Of a stretch of 64,000 bases of DNA, positions 40,551 through 51,285 are shown piece by piece. The stretch is from the NCBI RefSeq assembly GCF_045679555.1, contig NC_092115.1, positions 38,045,728 through 38,109,727 on the forward strand, written 5' to 3'. The position numbers and the translations under genes were made by a program. Position 1 is the stretch's first letter; every line of letters begins with the position of its first letter. The notes under the pieces were generated by a model that saw nothing but the letters and a program-made list of their open reading frames with translations, had not been told where the DNA came from and did not search any database. Source of the DNA: Salvelinus alpinus (Eukaryota; Chordata; Actinopteri; Salmoniformes; Salmonidae).

Positions 40551-43500
40551 CTTTGCTGTATTTTCCCCTCTTGAATGTGATGTCCGGTGTGGGAGATTCA
40601 GGCCTTTTGGATTTCTTACCTGAAACACATAACAGAGTTTTTATTTTACTGTGACAATGACATAATTGACATTGTAAATTACAGCAGTCCATAAATGGAA
40701 ATGTGAGAAAGCACAAAATAAATAATAATGTCAGAACTGATGATCAGACATATGAGCTAAGGTTATGATTACAATTTATAGTTTGAAAACATGGCCAGAT
40801 AATGACATAAGTAAAATTACAGTCTGACCTCTCTTCTTCTTTGGTTGCTCGGCAACCGTCTCCCTCTGCAGCGTGACCCACTGGGGCTGGCTCAGAGCTC
40901 CCACAATGTCCTCTACTGACACCATCAACTGGTGGGTAACGGGCGAGGTGATGACATCACCCAGGGAGGGAACGTACAGCTGGGCTAGAGGGGAGGAGAC
41001 AAACACACACTGTTAGGGCTTACAGCGTAATGAATGGGTCTACAAGGAGACCATTAGATTAGGTCAATTTGATTACAGGATGTATACATCTGCTCCAAAT
41101 CAGTGCAGAAATATGGATGTTTGTTTGCCCTAGACAAGAAACATGGTGATGGTAGACAACAAGCTAAACGTTCAGCGACATCTGAGAAGTTCACGCAAAG
41201 ACCGAGTCAAGACAAGTTACTCACTGAGCTACTAGCTAAGACTAGCTGTGTGTGTGTGTGTCTCACTGTAGTGCTGTTGGTCCAGAGAGAGGGAGTCGGG
41301 GGAGTCCATGTTGAGGAGATTCTCAGCCGCCACCAGTGTTTCCATGGTTTCCTCATCTCCACTCTCACTGCCCTCCACTGGATAGAGAGAAAGAGAGAGA
41401 AAGAGAAAGAGAGAGGGAGAGAGAGAGAGAAACGGTGTGATGCGTCAGCATGACCTAATGGCTCTGTCTGTAGGCCAACCCCTAGTGATGGGACAGCGGG
41501 AATAAACAAGGCGGCTAGCTAACTAATGGCCCTGCGTTTCCCAAACTCGGTCCACGGGACGTTTTTGCCCCAACACTGCACATCTGATAAAAATGATCCA
41601 AGCTTGATGATTAGTTGATTATTTGAATCAGCTGTGTAGTGCTAGGGCAAAACTGTGCAGAGTTTGGGGAACCCTGTACTACACTGTTAGTAAGCCCATC
41701 TTTCTTCCACAACGACAGTCTAACTGTATATTCGCAAGCTTGCAAATCCTAGCTTAAACAGAGATGATGCTAATGTTGTAACATGCCACGGTAAACGATT
41801 GACAGTGAGCTATCTAAAAGTAGAAAATAAAAAAGAAGCTAACGTTGTTAGTTGCTAAATTAGGTAGTTCAAAGTTAGGTTAGCTAACTAGCTAGACAGT
41901 TACAGGAGTAGACAAGTGAAGCTACAAAACCAATTTGCCACAAACTTACTTGCATTGACTATCCTCGCTATTCAATAATTACTTCCACGAACTGTTTCAC
42001 TGCAGAGAGCTACATGATAATCAACTTTAACAAAACTGCAGCAGCCACAAGAAGACGTGTTTTGTTTCACTTCCTGGATTTGAGAACTTCTCTGATTGGG
42101 CCAAATGCGATGGCCACAGTACGCATGTGCACAGACAGTTTACAGTCCCCTCATCAACATGAGTAGAGATAGCTAGCTAGGGTATTTATTTGTGCTTTGT
42201 TAGAAACAAGGATCGGACCCCCCCCCCCCCCCCCAATTTTCACATAAAATGACATACCCAAATATAACTGCCTGTAGCTCAGGACCTGAAGAAAGGATAT
42301 GCATATTCTTGATACTATTTGAAAAGAAACACTTTGAAGTTTGTGGAAATGTGAAATGTATACAGGAGAATATAACACATTAGATCCGGTAAAAGATAAT
42401 ACAATGAAAAAAACATGCATTTTTTTTACCATCATCTTTGAAATGCAAGAGAAAGGCCATAATTTATTATTCCAGCCCAGGTGCAATTTAGATTTTGGCC
42501 ACTAGATGGAAGCAGTGTATGTGCAAAGTTTTAGACTGATCCAATGAACCATTGCATATCTGTTAAAAATGTTGTATCAAGACTGCCCAAATGTGCCTAA
42601 TTGGTTAATTAATACATTTTCAAGTTCATAATTGTGCACTCTCCTCAAACAATAGCATGGTATAATGTAATAAATCAAATCAAATAGGTATCAAAAATTG
42701 GACAGTGCAGTTAGATTAACAAGAATTTAAGCTTTCTGCCCATACCAGATATGTCTATGTCCTGGGAAATGTTCTTGTTACTTACAACCTCATGCTAATC
42801 ACACATTAGCCTACGTTAGCTCAACCATCCTGTGGGGGGGGGACACAGATCCCGTAGAGGTTAAGTTAGGTTAAACTATTTTGATTTGAAACTGCTCTGT
42901 TGTTAAATTCCAGTAGTGATACAGGTGCTATAAACACAGCAACTAGCTTCATAGCAATCTGTTTGTAGTGTGGTAGCTAAACTATCTACCATAGCTAGCT
43001 AGTTAGCTAACTGGCTAACCACCTGCCATACATCACACTGAATGTACTGACTGTACAATGTCTTCATCAGCTATTTATTTTTGCCCAGCACCGGTACTTA
43101 TGTGCATATTACCCTCCTGTTTTACACTGACAGTTTCTCTCAGGAGCTGAATGAAGCCGTGGAGCCTAAACCCACATCCTAAAATGCCAGACCCCTTACC
43201 TGAACATAGACCTCCTAAAGTACTACAAAACGATGTTAAGTCCTCTGTGCCTGTTTCTGTCTCTGCAGGTGCTGTTGATGATGCCAAGAAAGCCCAGCAA
43301 CTCAATCCCAGCCCTTCCCTTCCCCTTCATGAGAACAGGGTAAGTGTGTGCATGTGTTGTTACCCGTTGTTAGCAGGCGGTCGTCTGTGTGTGTCTGCTC
43401 ACAGGCCAGGCCTGAGTAGGAGAGCAGGTGGGAGTGTGGGACCTGCTCCACTATCACTGCAGGAGAGGCCAAGTGCTCATCCAGCTGCAACACAGAGGGA

Positions 43501-43848
43501 CAAATGATCTGTCATTCACTTTAATTCCATTCTAATTCATTCTTTGCATATCAATTTGTGGATGCTTCAATAACTATGGCTGATGTCATCACCATGTCAT
43601 CCTTGGCTACTGTATGTCTTGACTCTACCTCTGCATTCAATACAGCTCGTCTGCACTTTGATATTTGATTCCCCAAGTGGTTCTACATTGACGCGTGATT
43701 CCGGAGGAGGCATTGATGCTTTATCTGTTGGCGTGCACACACACACTCTCATGCACGCACACACGGCTGTTCCCACCTGTAGTCCATTATTCACGCGGTC
43801 GCTGGCATACTCAAAGATGAGTTCCGTCTGCTGCAGCATGGCAGACAT
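39522..43848 (-). CDS. elf1: ETS transcription factor ELF1-type (elf1)
   Basis: Seven coding exons join in frame to 451 aa: 43848-43777, 43484-43364, 41377-41267, 40984-40829, 40619-40551, 40456-40264, 40155-39522. The N-terminus [17 protein letters not shown] and [20 protein letters not shown] match the ELF1/ELF4 activation domain; [14 protein letters not shown] is the acidic motif shared by ELF1/2/4. The ETS domain is about residues 179-262 ([20 protein letters not shown] ... [20 protein letters not shown]), binding GGAA sites in the nucleus. The C-terminal part keeps the ELF1 pattern LRTLQ ... VFRTAQ ... [11 protein letters not shown]1 is preferred over ELF4 by the chromosome-13 neighbours. 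It is shorter than human ELF1 (619 aa). The 5' UTR exons were not found. One intron holds a sugt1 fragment. Confidence 0.92.
40264..40456 (-). CDS. elf1: elf1 coding exon 6 (ETS core)
   Basis: [14 protein letters not shown] ... [18 protein letters not shown]; contains most of the ETS winged helix, including the recognition-helix start MGRALR. Confidence 0.97.
40499..40550. repeat. (GT)n/(CA)n microsatellite filling an elf1 intron
   Basis: About 50 bp that make up over half of the 94-bp intron 5 (40457-40550). In transcript sense it is CA-repeat starting at the 5' splice site. Confidence 0.95.
40551..40619 (-). CDS. elf1: elf1 coding exon 5
   Basis: [22 protein letters not shown], the basic linker before ETS (human RPDSPATTPNISVKKKNKDG). 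69 bp. Confidence 0.93.
40829..40984 (-). CDS. elf1: elf1 coding exon 4
   Basis: [20 protein letters not shown] ... AEQPKKKRG; aligns with the human segment ending SPEQPKRKKG. Confidence 0.9.
41267..41377 (-). CDS. elf1: elf1 coding exon 3
   Basis: [37 protein letters not shown]. Its donor GTGAGA is followed by a CA-repeat (plus 41246-41260). Confidence 0.92.
41531..41676. mobile_element. palindromic hAT-like MITE
   Basis: CCTGCGTTTCCCAAACTCGG at left is mirrored by ...GAGTTTGGGGAACCCTG at right; the centre TGATTAGTTGATTATTTGAA is familiar from a common salmonid palindromic repeat. In elf1 intron 2. Confidence 0.7.
41951..42130 (-). promoter_or_regulatory. possible alternative first exon/promoter of elf1
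   Basis: Minus strand shows a strong donor GCAA-GTAAGT at 41951/41950, preceded by sequence with TTCCAGGAAGTGAAAC (ETS-like GGAA) and, upstream, a CCAAT-like GGCCCAATCAGAG. A transcript starting here could splice to exon 3, whose in-frame ATG (METLVAAEN) would give a shorter protein. Hypothesis only. Confidence 0.25.
42212..42863. mobile_element. non-autonomous salmonid repeat (…CCCGTAGAGGTTAA end)
   Basis: Right end GGACACAGATCCCGTAGAGG-TTAA; the left end has GGATCGGACCCCCC, an imperfect mirror. The inner phrase GAAAGGATATGCATATTCTT recalls the element at 28158. No coding frame. In elf1 intron 2. Confidence 0.55.
42985..43340 (+). pseudogene. inverted partial copy of sugt1 (intron 2 to exon 4) inside elf1
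   Basis: Three blocks match sugt1 in order and in the opposite orientation to the parent: intron-2 sequence (AGCTAACTGGCTAACCACCT, about 42999); an exon-3 start at 43144 after CTCTCAG ([12 protein letters not shown] then stop; parent ELNEALEVNSDN); and a full exon-4 copy 43269-43339 with acceptor TCTGCAG and donor GTAAGT. In exon 4 the first 43 bases differ at three positions, but the copy is 71 bp against 70, shifting the frame (parent LALAFMRTG, copy SLPLHENR). It ends 24 bp before elf1 exon 2. No other sugt1 exon is near, so it cannot make SGT1. Confidence 0.88.
43364..43484 (-). CDS. elf1: elf1 coding exon 2
   Basis: [40 protein letters not shown]. The donor chosen is ACGG/GTAACA, which gives [12 protein letters not shown] as in human LTVEASCHDGDE; an alternative donor CCT/GTGAGC (43389) also keeps the frame. 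Confidence 0.8.
43777..43848 (-). CDS. elf1: elf1 coding exon 1
   Basis: [24 protein letters not shown], start of the ELF1/ELF4 N-terminal domain (human MAAVVQQNDLVFEFASN). 72 bp, phase 0 donor GTGGGA. ATG at 43848. Confidence 0.9.
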
Positions 43849-44716
43849 CGCAGAAGTCTCTGATGGCAGCTCTACGATGTCTTCATCCTAGCATTCCACG
43901 TTAGATGTCCAACAGTTTCACACCACGCGCTCTAAGTTTTTAGGTCCCAGAGCACCGGATATGAGTTATAAGTGTCAAATCACAGGTTCTGTGTTTCATA
44001 AGTTCCAGAGCAGAGTAAGTTGTATCCAAAGCTTCCCCCCGTTCTTTTCTGTGTCCGTGGCCTTTCACAGGTCCTTCTGAGGATGAGTGACCTTCAACCG
44101 CATGGCTGAATAACAGCACAGTGACTAAACTGGCTAAATGAAATAGCTGGCTAGCTAACTAGTTGCTCACTCCAGCGCAGTGGCTAGACCTCTCAGAAGA
44201 GTGAGTGTTGGCTTGGCTTGGCTACTTGGTGAAATTGTTGAGATAAAATCCTGCAGGCCTCCTCAGTAGACGGTCCGTAGATGAAATGCTGAACAAGAGC
44301 ATAGTTACTTGTTTTCTCTTCTTCACGGTTTCTACTCTCGATGAGGAAGTGTAGGTCCAACGGTCCTGTGGTCTTACCCTGAGAAAAGGGAACAGAGACA
44401 GAGTGGTGGGGGTATGGGGGGGGGACAAAAATAGAAAAATATATAAATTACATTAGAGAAGGTTCTTCAGGGCATGATAACTCTACATGTACTCTACATG
44501 TGCCACACTCTTTCTGATCAAACACACACCTTGAGCAAAGTGCAGACAATGAACAGAATCACATGATCAGGGCTCTCTAAACTCTGCTGGTAGAACAACA
44601 GTCTGTTAGGAAGACCCAGGGCAAAAACAATGTCTGCCAAGCTGAGCCAAGGCCTCTTACAACCAGCAACTATTTATATTCCTTCCTCTTATCACGTTCT
44701 TTATTCTGTTCTGTCT

Positions 44717-44719
<3 letters not shown>

Positions 44720-44792
<73 letters not shown>

Positions 44793-44822
44793 CTCTCTCT
44801 CGCTCTCTCTCTCGCTCTCTCA
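44720..44822. repeat. (CT)n microsatellite
   Basis: About 100 bp, ending in interrupted CTCTCTCTCG units. Confidence 0.95.
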
Positions 44823-45695
44823 TCTCATCTCCCCTTCTAAAGAAGCCAAACCAGCAACAGGAAAGAAGCTTCCGGAGTGAGTCATGAGTGTGTGTTATAT
44901 GAGTGTACTGTATGTGTGGAAGGGAGGTAGGGGAGGCAAAAACGAGCAGCTGTGTCTGCTCAGAGGTCCTAATGCTCAGGTCACACAATGGGCATCTGCG
45001 TTAGGGTCTGTCTGTGTCGTGTGTCTGTGAAAGGAAACTCCTAATTTCAAGATATTGTGTTTTTCCTCTGGTTTGGTATGCCAGGAATGTGTTTGGAATA
45101 GCTCCTATGAGAGATAAGCACAGAACTAACAGACAGACACACAGGGTTAGATTGCTACAGAGAGAAGGGTGGGGGAATCACAAAAGGGGCTAGGTAATGA
45201 TTGACTGTGACTCCTACATCATTAGGTTACATTAGATTAGATATACTTTGTCTGTTGTTCACAGAAATTTGCTTATACAACCATCATCACTGTGTCTGAA
45301 AGACACAACCCCCAACCATAACCCAGCCCTGGCCTGTCCTCTCTGCATTCACGCCAGGCATTGTCCATGGTGTCAGTTAGATAGGATCACACACACACAT
45401 TCCTGTATGCCTCTGGTTTCTTTCTCGCTCTCCTCCACTCATTCACCTCCCTATTTGTTCACTCACTCAGTCACTCACACATTTTCTCCACTCGTTTACT
45501 CACCTGTCCTCTTCTCTTCAGGCGGCAGTTACTGACTGCTGTTAGCACCAGAAAATCCTGTTTCTGCCGTTGCTGGTCTACCATGTCCCCTTGCTCCCTC
45601 CTCTCTTTCTCCCTCCCTCTGTCCCTCTTTCCCTCTCTTTTCCCCTCTCTCCTTCTCTCTCTCGCTTTCTCTCTCTCGCTTTCTCTCTCTCGCTT

Positions 45696-45841
<146 letters not shown>

Positions 45842-47078
45842 GTGTCAGGTTGCAGTAGGTAAGCAAGCTCGGTGACAGGCACCATGACGACAGTTGTTAT
45901 GCTACACACCTGCGTTTACCTGATCTCCTCCCACTCTACCCTTAACCCTTTAGAGAAAGAAAGAGAGAGGAGACTTCCCTAGAGAGACAAAGAGCTGCTC
46001 ACAGGGCAGACATGCATGCTATAGTCATATGCCTATTCATTTTGAATGCCAATATGTTTTCACAGGAGACTTCTGGGAATGCCAAACGAAAAATGTCTTC
46101 ATTTGCTGTTCTGTTTTGCTTGTGTTCAGCAGATTTTGTTGCTATATGTGTTGTTGCTTGCATAGCATAGGGTATAATGGGATATTTGACACTTGTGGCA
46201 GCACTGGTCACAATGGAGAGGAATTTTGAATTGAATGGGCCAAGGAAAGGACAGGAGGTTGATTAAGACTGTTGGTAGTCAACCTGGTTTCAACTCCCTC
46301 CTCCATACTGCCCAATGTGGGTTTCCTGTTCTAAGCTGACAGCGTGTGCGTGCGTGTATGTGCATGACGGCTAAGAGAGCAAGATGCAACTGAGGCTGTT
46401 ATCGCACAGGAAGCACAACCCTTTCTGTGGGCTCCACTTCCTCCTGAGAGAAAGGGAGGGAGCGGAGGAGGCCTATTATAACGCGGGAAAAGCTGTCACC
46501 ACGGAGACCAATGTTCCATTGTTCGTCTGCCAGACTGCCGTCTTGTATTATGGTCGTTTAGAATGTTGGGTTACCGGTAACGCTTCTCCATGTTTTCTGT
46601 GTCTCTCTGTATGTCCCAATATTGTTAAATGGCTCCTGCACTTGTCTCCTTCCCTACACAATGACAAAAGGAGGTTTTTAAGACGATTTGGGACATGACA
46701 CAGTCCTATTACACACACATCTGTGTCTGTGGCTTCAGTCATATCTGAGCCTATGATGTCGCTGCCAGGCCCTTAGGGACAGTGATAAGCTTCATAACAC
46801 ACTCAATGCCCTGTGTGTGTGTGCACGTGCATGTGCGTGCGTGCGTGCGTGTGCGTGTGTAAAGAAAGCGCATTGTGAACTAGGCCAGGCAGATAGAGGA
46901 ACAAGGAAAGGAGCTGATAAGCTTCCTCTTTTGCCCCGGGTGACCAAGCCTAGCCAATCTAACATGGAGAAATTATGGGGAGACTCTGAATAACATTACA
47001 TGTTTTGGTGAACTACAAATCTTAAAGGGATACTTCGGGATTTTGGCAATGAGGCCCTTCATCTACTTCTGAGTGGAA

Positions 47079-47300
47079 GGCCTCCTGAGTGGCGCAGCGG
47101 TCTAAGGCACTGCATCTCAGTGCAAGAGGTGTCACTACAGTCCCTGGTTCGAATCCAGGCTGTATTATATCTGGCTGTGATTGGGAGTCCCATAGGGCGG
47201 TGCACAATTGGCCCAGCATCGTCCGGGGTAGGCTGTCATTGTAAAAAATTATTTGTTCTTAACTGACTTTCCTAGTAAATAAAGGTTAAATTAAATTTTT
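47079..47300 (+). mobile_element. tRNA-derived salmonid SINE
   Basis: GGCCTCCTGAGTGGCGCAGC head, B-box-like GGTTCGAATCC at about 47147, CGATTGGGAGT-type middle (GTGATTGGGAGTCCCATAGG) and tail CTAGTAAATAAAGGTTAAAT. Its 3' end faces the 3' end of the LINE next to it. Confidence 0.92.
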
Positions 47301-49012
47301 TATTTTATTTATTTATTTATTTTACCTTTATTTAACCAGGTAGGCTAGTTGAGAACAAGTTTTCATTTGCAACTGCGACCTGGCCAAGATAAAGCAAAGC
47401 AGTTCGACACATACAACAACACAGAGTTACACATGGAATAAACAAAACATACAGTCAATAATACAGTAGAAAAATAAGTATATATACAATGTGAGCAAAT
47501 GAGGTGAGATAAGGGAGGTAAAGGCAAAAAAGGCCATGGTGGCGAGGTAAATACAATATAGCAAGTAAAACATTGGAATGGTAGATTTGCAGTGGAAGTG
47601 CAAAGTAGAAATAGAAATAATGGGGTGCAAAGGAGCAAAATAAATAAATACAGTAGGGGAAGTGGTAGTTGATTGGGTTAAATTAAAGATGGGCTATGTA
47701 CAGGTGCAGTGATCTGTGAGCTGCTCTGACAGCTGGTGCTTATAGCTAGTGAGGGAGATAAGTGTTTCCAGCTTCAGAGATTTTTGCAGTTCGTTCCAGT
47801 CGTTGGCAGCAGAGAACTGGAAGGAGAGGCGGCCAAAGGAGGAATTGGCTTTGGGGGTGACCAGTGAGATATACCTGCTGGAGCGTGTGCTACGAGTGGG
47901 TGCTGCTATGGTGACCAGTGAGCTGAGATAAGGCGGGGCTTTACCTAGCAGAGACTTGTAGATAACCTGTAGCCAGTGGGTTTGGCGACGAGTATGAAGC
48001 GAGGGCCAACCAACGAGAGCGTACAGGTTGCAGTGGTGGGTAGTATATAGGGCTTTGGTGACAAAACGGATGGCACTGTGATAGACTCCATCCAGTTTGT
48101 TGAGTAGAGTGTTGGAGGCTATTTTATAGATGACATCACCGAAGTCGAGGATCGGTAGGATGGTTCGTTTTATGAGGGTATGTTTGGCAGCATGAGTGAA
48201 GGATGCTTTGTTGCGATATAGGAAGCCGATTCTAGATTTAATTTTGGATTGGAGATGCTTATTGTGAGTCTGGAAGGAGAGTTTACAGTCTAACCAGACA
48301 CCTAGGTATTTATAGTTGTCCACGTATTCTAAGTCGGAGCCGTCCAGAGTAGTGATGCTGGACGTGCGAGCAGGTGCGGGCAGTGATCGGTTGAATAGCA
48401 TGCATTTAGTTTTACTTGCATTTAAGAGCAGTTAGAGGCCACGGAAGGACAGTTGTATGGCATTGAAGCTCGTCTGGAGGTTAGTTAACACAGTGTCCAA
48501 ACAGGAGCCAGAAGTATACAGAATGGTGTCGTCTGCGTAGAGGTGTATCAGAGAATCACCAGCAGCAAGAGCAACATCATTGATGTATACAGAGAAGAGA
48601 GTCGGCCCGTGGATTGAACCCTGTGGCACCCCCATAGAGACTGTCAGAGGTCCAGACAACAGGCCCTCCGATTTGACACACTGAACTCTATCAGAGAAGT
48701 AGTTGGTAAACCAGGCGAGGCAGTCATTTGAGAAACCAAGGCTGTCGAGTCTGCCAATAAGAATGTGGTGATTGACAGAGTCGAAAGCCTTGGCCAGGTC
48801 GATGAATACGGCTGTGCAGTAATGTCTCTTATCGATGGCGGTTATGATGTCGTTTAGGACCTTGAGCGTGGCTGAGGTGCACCCATGACCAGCTCTGAAA
48901 CCAGATAGCATAGCGGAGAAGGTACGTGGGATTCGAAATGGTCGGTAATCTGTTTGTTAACTTGCCTTTCGAAGACCTTAGAAAGACAGGGTAGGATAGA
49001 TAGAGGAAAAAA
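47290..49012 (-). mobile_element. 5'-truncated LINE with reverse transcriptase
   Basis: Reading frame 48911-47694 encodes RT motifs DLAKAFDSVNHHILIGRL, MGVPQGS, LYADDTILYTSG and the thumb/C-terminal region (YLGVWLDCKLSFQTH ... NDWNELQKSLKLETL). It is one frame with a single in-frame stop (48432-48434), plus one frameshift near 48930 separating LSKVFERQVNKQITDH. The 3' UTR ends CCTGGTTAAATAAAGGTAAA then A-rich. No ORF1 or endonuclease part, so dead on arrival. Fish L2/Rex/Jockey-like type; clade not determined. Confidence 0.9.
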
Positions 49013-49333
49013 TAAATTCCCCAGAGCCAGGTGAACTCATGGATATCATTTTTATGTCTCTGCGTGCAGTTTGATGGAAGTTGCTAACTAGCGCAATGAC
49101 TGAAAGTCAATGGGTATATGCTAGCAGATACACATAGACTTCCAATCATTGCAGTCTATGGGTACATGCTATAGCAGATACCCATAGACTTCCAGTCATT
49201 GCACTAATGCTAGTTAGCATTGGCTCGCGAAACCACCTCTAACTTACAACCACCTCTAACTTTCATCTGACTCTAGGGAAGTTGATAAAAGGCCTCTTTG
49301 CCAAAATCCTGAATCATCCCTTTAACCCCCTTG

Positions 49334-49337
<4 letters not shown>

Positions 49338-49432
<95 letters not shown>

Positions 49433-49435
49433 CGC
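49338..49435. repeat. (GT)n(GC)n microsatellite
   Basis: About 98 bp of GT followed by a short GC run, 12 bp after the end of the fold-back element. Confidence 0.97.
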
Positions 49436-49821
49436 ATGTTGGACTATTTATCTTTATCATCTGCAAAGCCACAGGGGCCTGGATACTTTATGTAAATACT
49501 CTAAAGCCCTAAACAAACAGACATGCACACAGATACAATACGAAGAGATAAGAACTCTAAAATACAACACACATAGAACCCTAAGCCTCCTTGAATTGGG
49601 TTTTCCTCACATGGATGCCAAACTCACAACCCCAGTTCTGGGATTGCTGCGATGTTCAACTGCAGAGCACAAAACACTTTCACTTCAATCTCGAGCTACT
49701 ACACAGACCCACCCACCTCCTTATCACAATCCCATTGTTTTTGTCAAGTAAATCATTGACAGTCACACTCGTGTTTGGGTTTTTGAATGTAAACCCAATG
49801 TAAGTCTTATGATAGTGTTTT

Positions 49822-50157
49822 TGTCACGGTCGTTTGTAGAATTAACAGACCAAGGCGCAGTGTGCGTAGAGTTCCACATGTTTAATTTAAAAAACTCACC
49901 AAAACAAAAACAAACCGTGAAGTCAAATGCCGTGCACACTGGCAACTACACACAAACAAACAAGATCCCACAAAAACCCAGTGGAAAAAGGCTGCCTAAA
50001 TATGATCCCCAATCAGAGACAACGATAAACAGCTGCCTCTGATTGGGAACCATACCAGGCCAACATAGACAAATAATAACCTAGATAACCCACCCTAGTC
50101 ACACCCCGACCTAACCAACATAGAGAATAAAAGGCTCTCTATGGTCAGGGCGTGACA
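49822..50157 (-). repeat. dispersed salmonid repeat, inverted copy 1
   Basis: Bounded by TGTCACG and CGTGACA. On the minus strand it starts TGTCACGCCCTGACCATAGA and contains GATTGGGGATCATATTTAGG. I recognise it as a common salmonid repeat but do not assign a class. Confidence 0.7.
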
Positions 50158-50339
50158 GAAGTATAGATGTACTCTGAAACACCCAAAGGGGTTCTTCAAT
50201 CTGAATATTGGTGTTTTTAAGAGTGTTGTGAAAACACTTTTGTGTGGGTTTCAGTATGTAAAAGGCAATATTAAAACACATACACAAATATTTGTCATAC
50301 AATCAAATGGTTAAGAAATGCAAATACAATTCATGATCA

Positions 50340-50932
50340 TGATTTTTTTTGTGTGGAATTCCACCTTAATTTTTGGAGGTCATTTTGCAGGGCTCTGGCA
50401 GTGCTCCTCCTTGCACAAAGGCGGAGGTAGCGGTCCTGCTGCTGGGTTGTTGCCCTCCTACGGCCTCCTCCACGTCTCCTGATGTACTGGCCTGTCTCCT
50501 GGTAGCGCCTCCATGCTCTGGACACTACGCTGACAGACACAGCAAACCTTCTTGCCACAGCTCGCATTGATGTGCCATCCTGGATGAGCTGCACTACCTG
50601 AGCCACTTGTGTGGGTTGTAGACTCCGTCTCATGCTACCACTAGAGTGAGAGCACCGCCAGCATTCAAAAGTGACCAAAACATCAGCCAGGAAGCATAGG
50701 AACTGAGAAGTGGTCTGTGGTCACCACCTGCAGAATCACTCCTTTATTGGGGGTGTCTTGCTAATTGCCTATAATTTCCACCTTTTGTCTATTCCATTTG
50801 CACAACAGCATGTGAAATTTATTGTCAATCAGTGTTGCTTCCTAAGTGGACAGTTTGATTTCACAGAAGTGTGATTGACTTGGAGTTACATTGTGTTGTT
50901 TAAGTGTTCCCTTTATTTTTTTGAGCAGTGTA
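50340..50932 (-). mobile_element. truncated Tc1-like element (GAACACTTAAACAACACAAT type)
   Basis: On the minus strand it starts TACACTGCTCAAAAAAATAA at 50932 and reads into [20 protein letters not shown] ... [17 protein letters not shown], the DNA-binding part of a Tc1-like transposase. After AGAGCCCTGCAAAATGACCT it jumps to terminal sequence, so the catalytic part is deleted. Confidence 0.85.
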
Positions 50933-50935
50933 TTT

Positions 50936-51254
50936 TGGTTAGGTCAGGGTGTGACTAGGGTGAGTACACTAGTTTTGTATGTCTAGAGTTTTTGTATGTC
51001 TAGGGTTTTGTATGTCTAGGGGTTTTGTATGTCTATGTTGGCCTGATATGGTTCCCAATCAGAGACAGCTGTTTATCGTTGTCTCTGATTGGGGATCATA
51101 TTTAGGTAGCCATTTTCCTCGTTTGTGTTGTGGGATCTTGTCTACATTGAGTTGCCTGAGTGCACAGCTGTAGCGGTTCGTTTCTTTGTGAGGTTCAGTT
51201 GATTAAAATTATGTGGAACTCTACTCACTTGGTCTCCTCTTTACGACGATCGAG
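50936..51254 (+). repeat. dispersed salmonid repeat, inverted copy 2
   Basis: GGTTAGGTCAGGGTGTGACT ... GTCTCTGATTGGGGATCATA, the opposite orientation of 49822-50157. A short module TTTGTATGTCTAG is repeated three to four times (50975-51030). The start of the repeat is missing where it meets the Tc1-like element. Confidence 0.7.
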
Positions 51255-51285
51255 ACACTAGCTAAGAAATAAAATATGATCTTAC

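Larger units (their letters stand above)
47022..49325. mobile_element. fold-back MITE split by a SINE and a LINE
   Basis: Left end TTAAAGGGATACTTCGGGAT ... GAGGCCCTTCATCTACTTCT; right end GAAGTTGATAAAAGGCCTCT ... CCTGAATCATCCCTTTAA. The body resumes at about 49017 (CCAGAGCCAGGTGAACTCAT) and is itself palindromic (ACACATAGACTTCCAATCAT and inverse). The uninterrupted relative at 54531-54843 shows that 47079-49016 is inserted sequence. Confidence 0.85.

Noticed and set aside
43151-43507. 118-codon plus-strand frame across the sugt1-like exon copy
   Set aside because: It reads through intron sequence and the frameshifted exon copy; part overlaps elf1 exon 2 in antisense.
47079-47300. tRNA-like A and B boxes suggesting a tRNA gene
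   Set aside because: Part of a SINE; no cloverleaf was confirmed. The same applies at 31117, 33644, 55084 and 56515.
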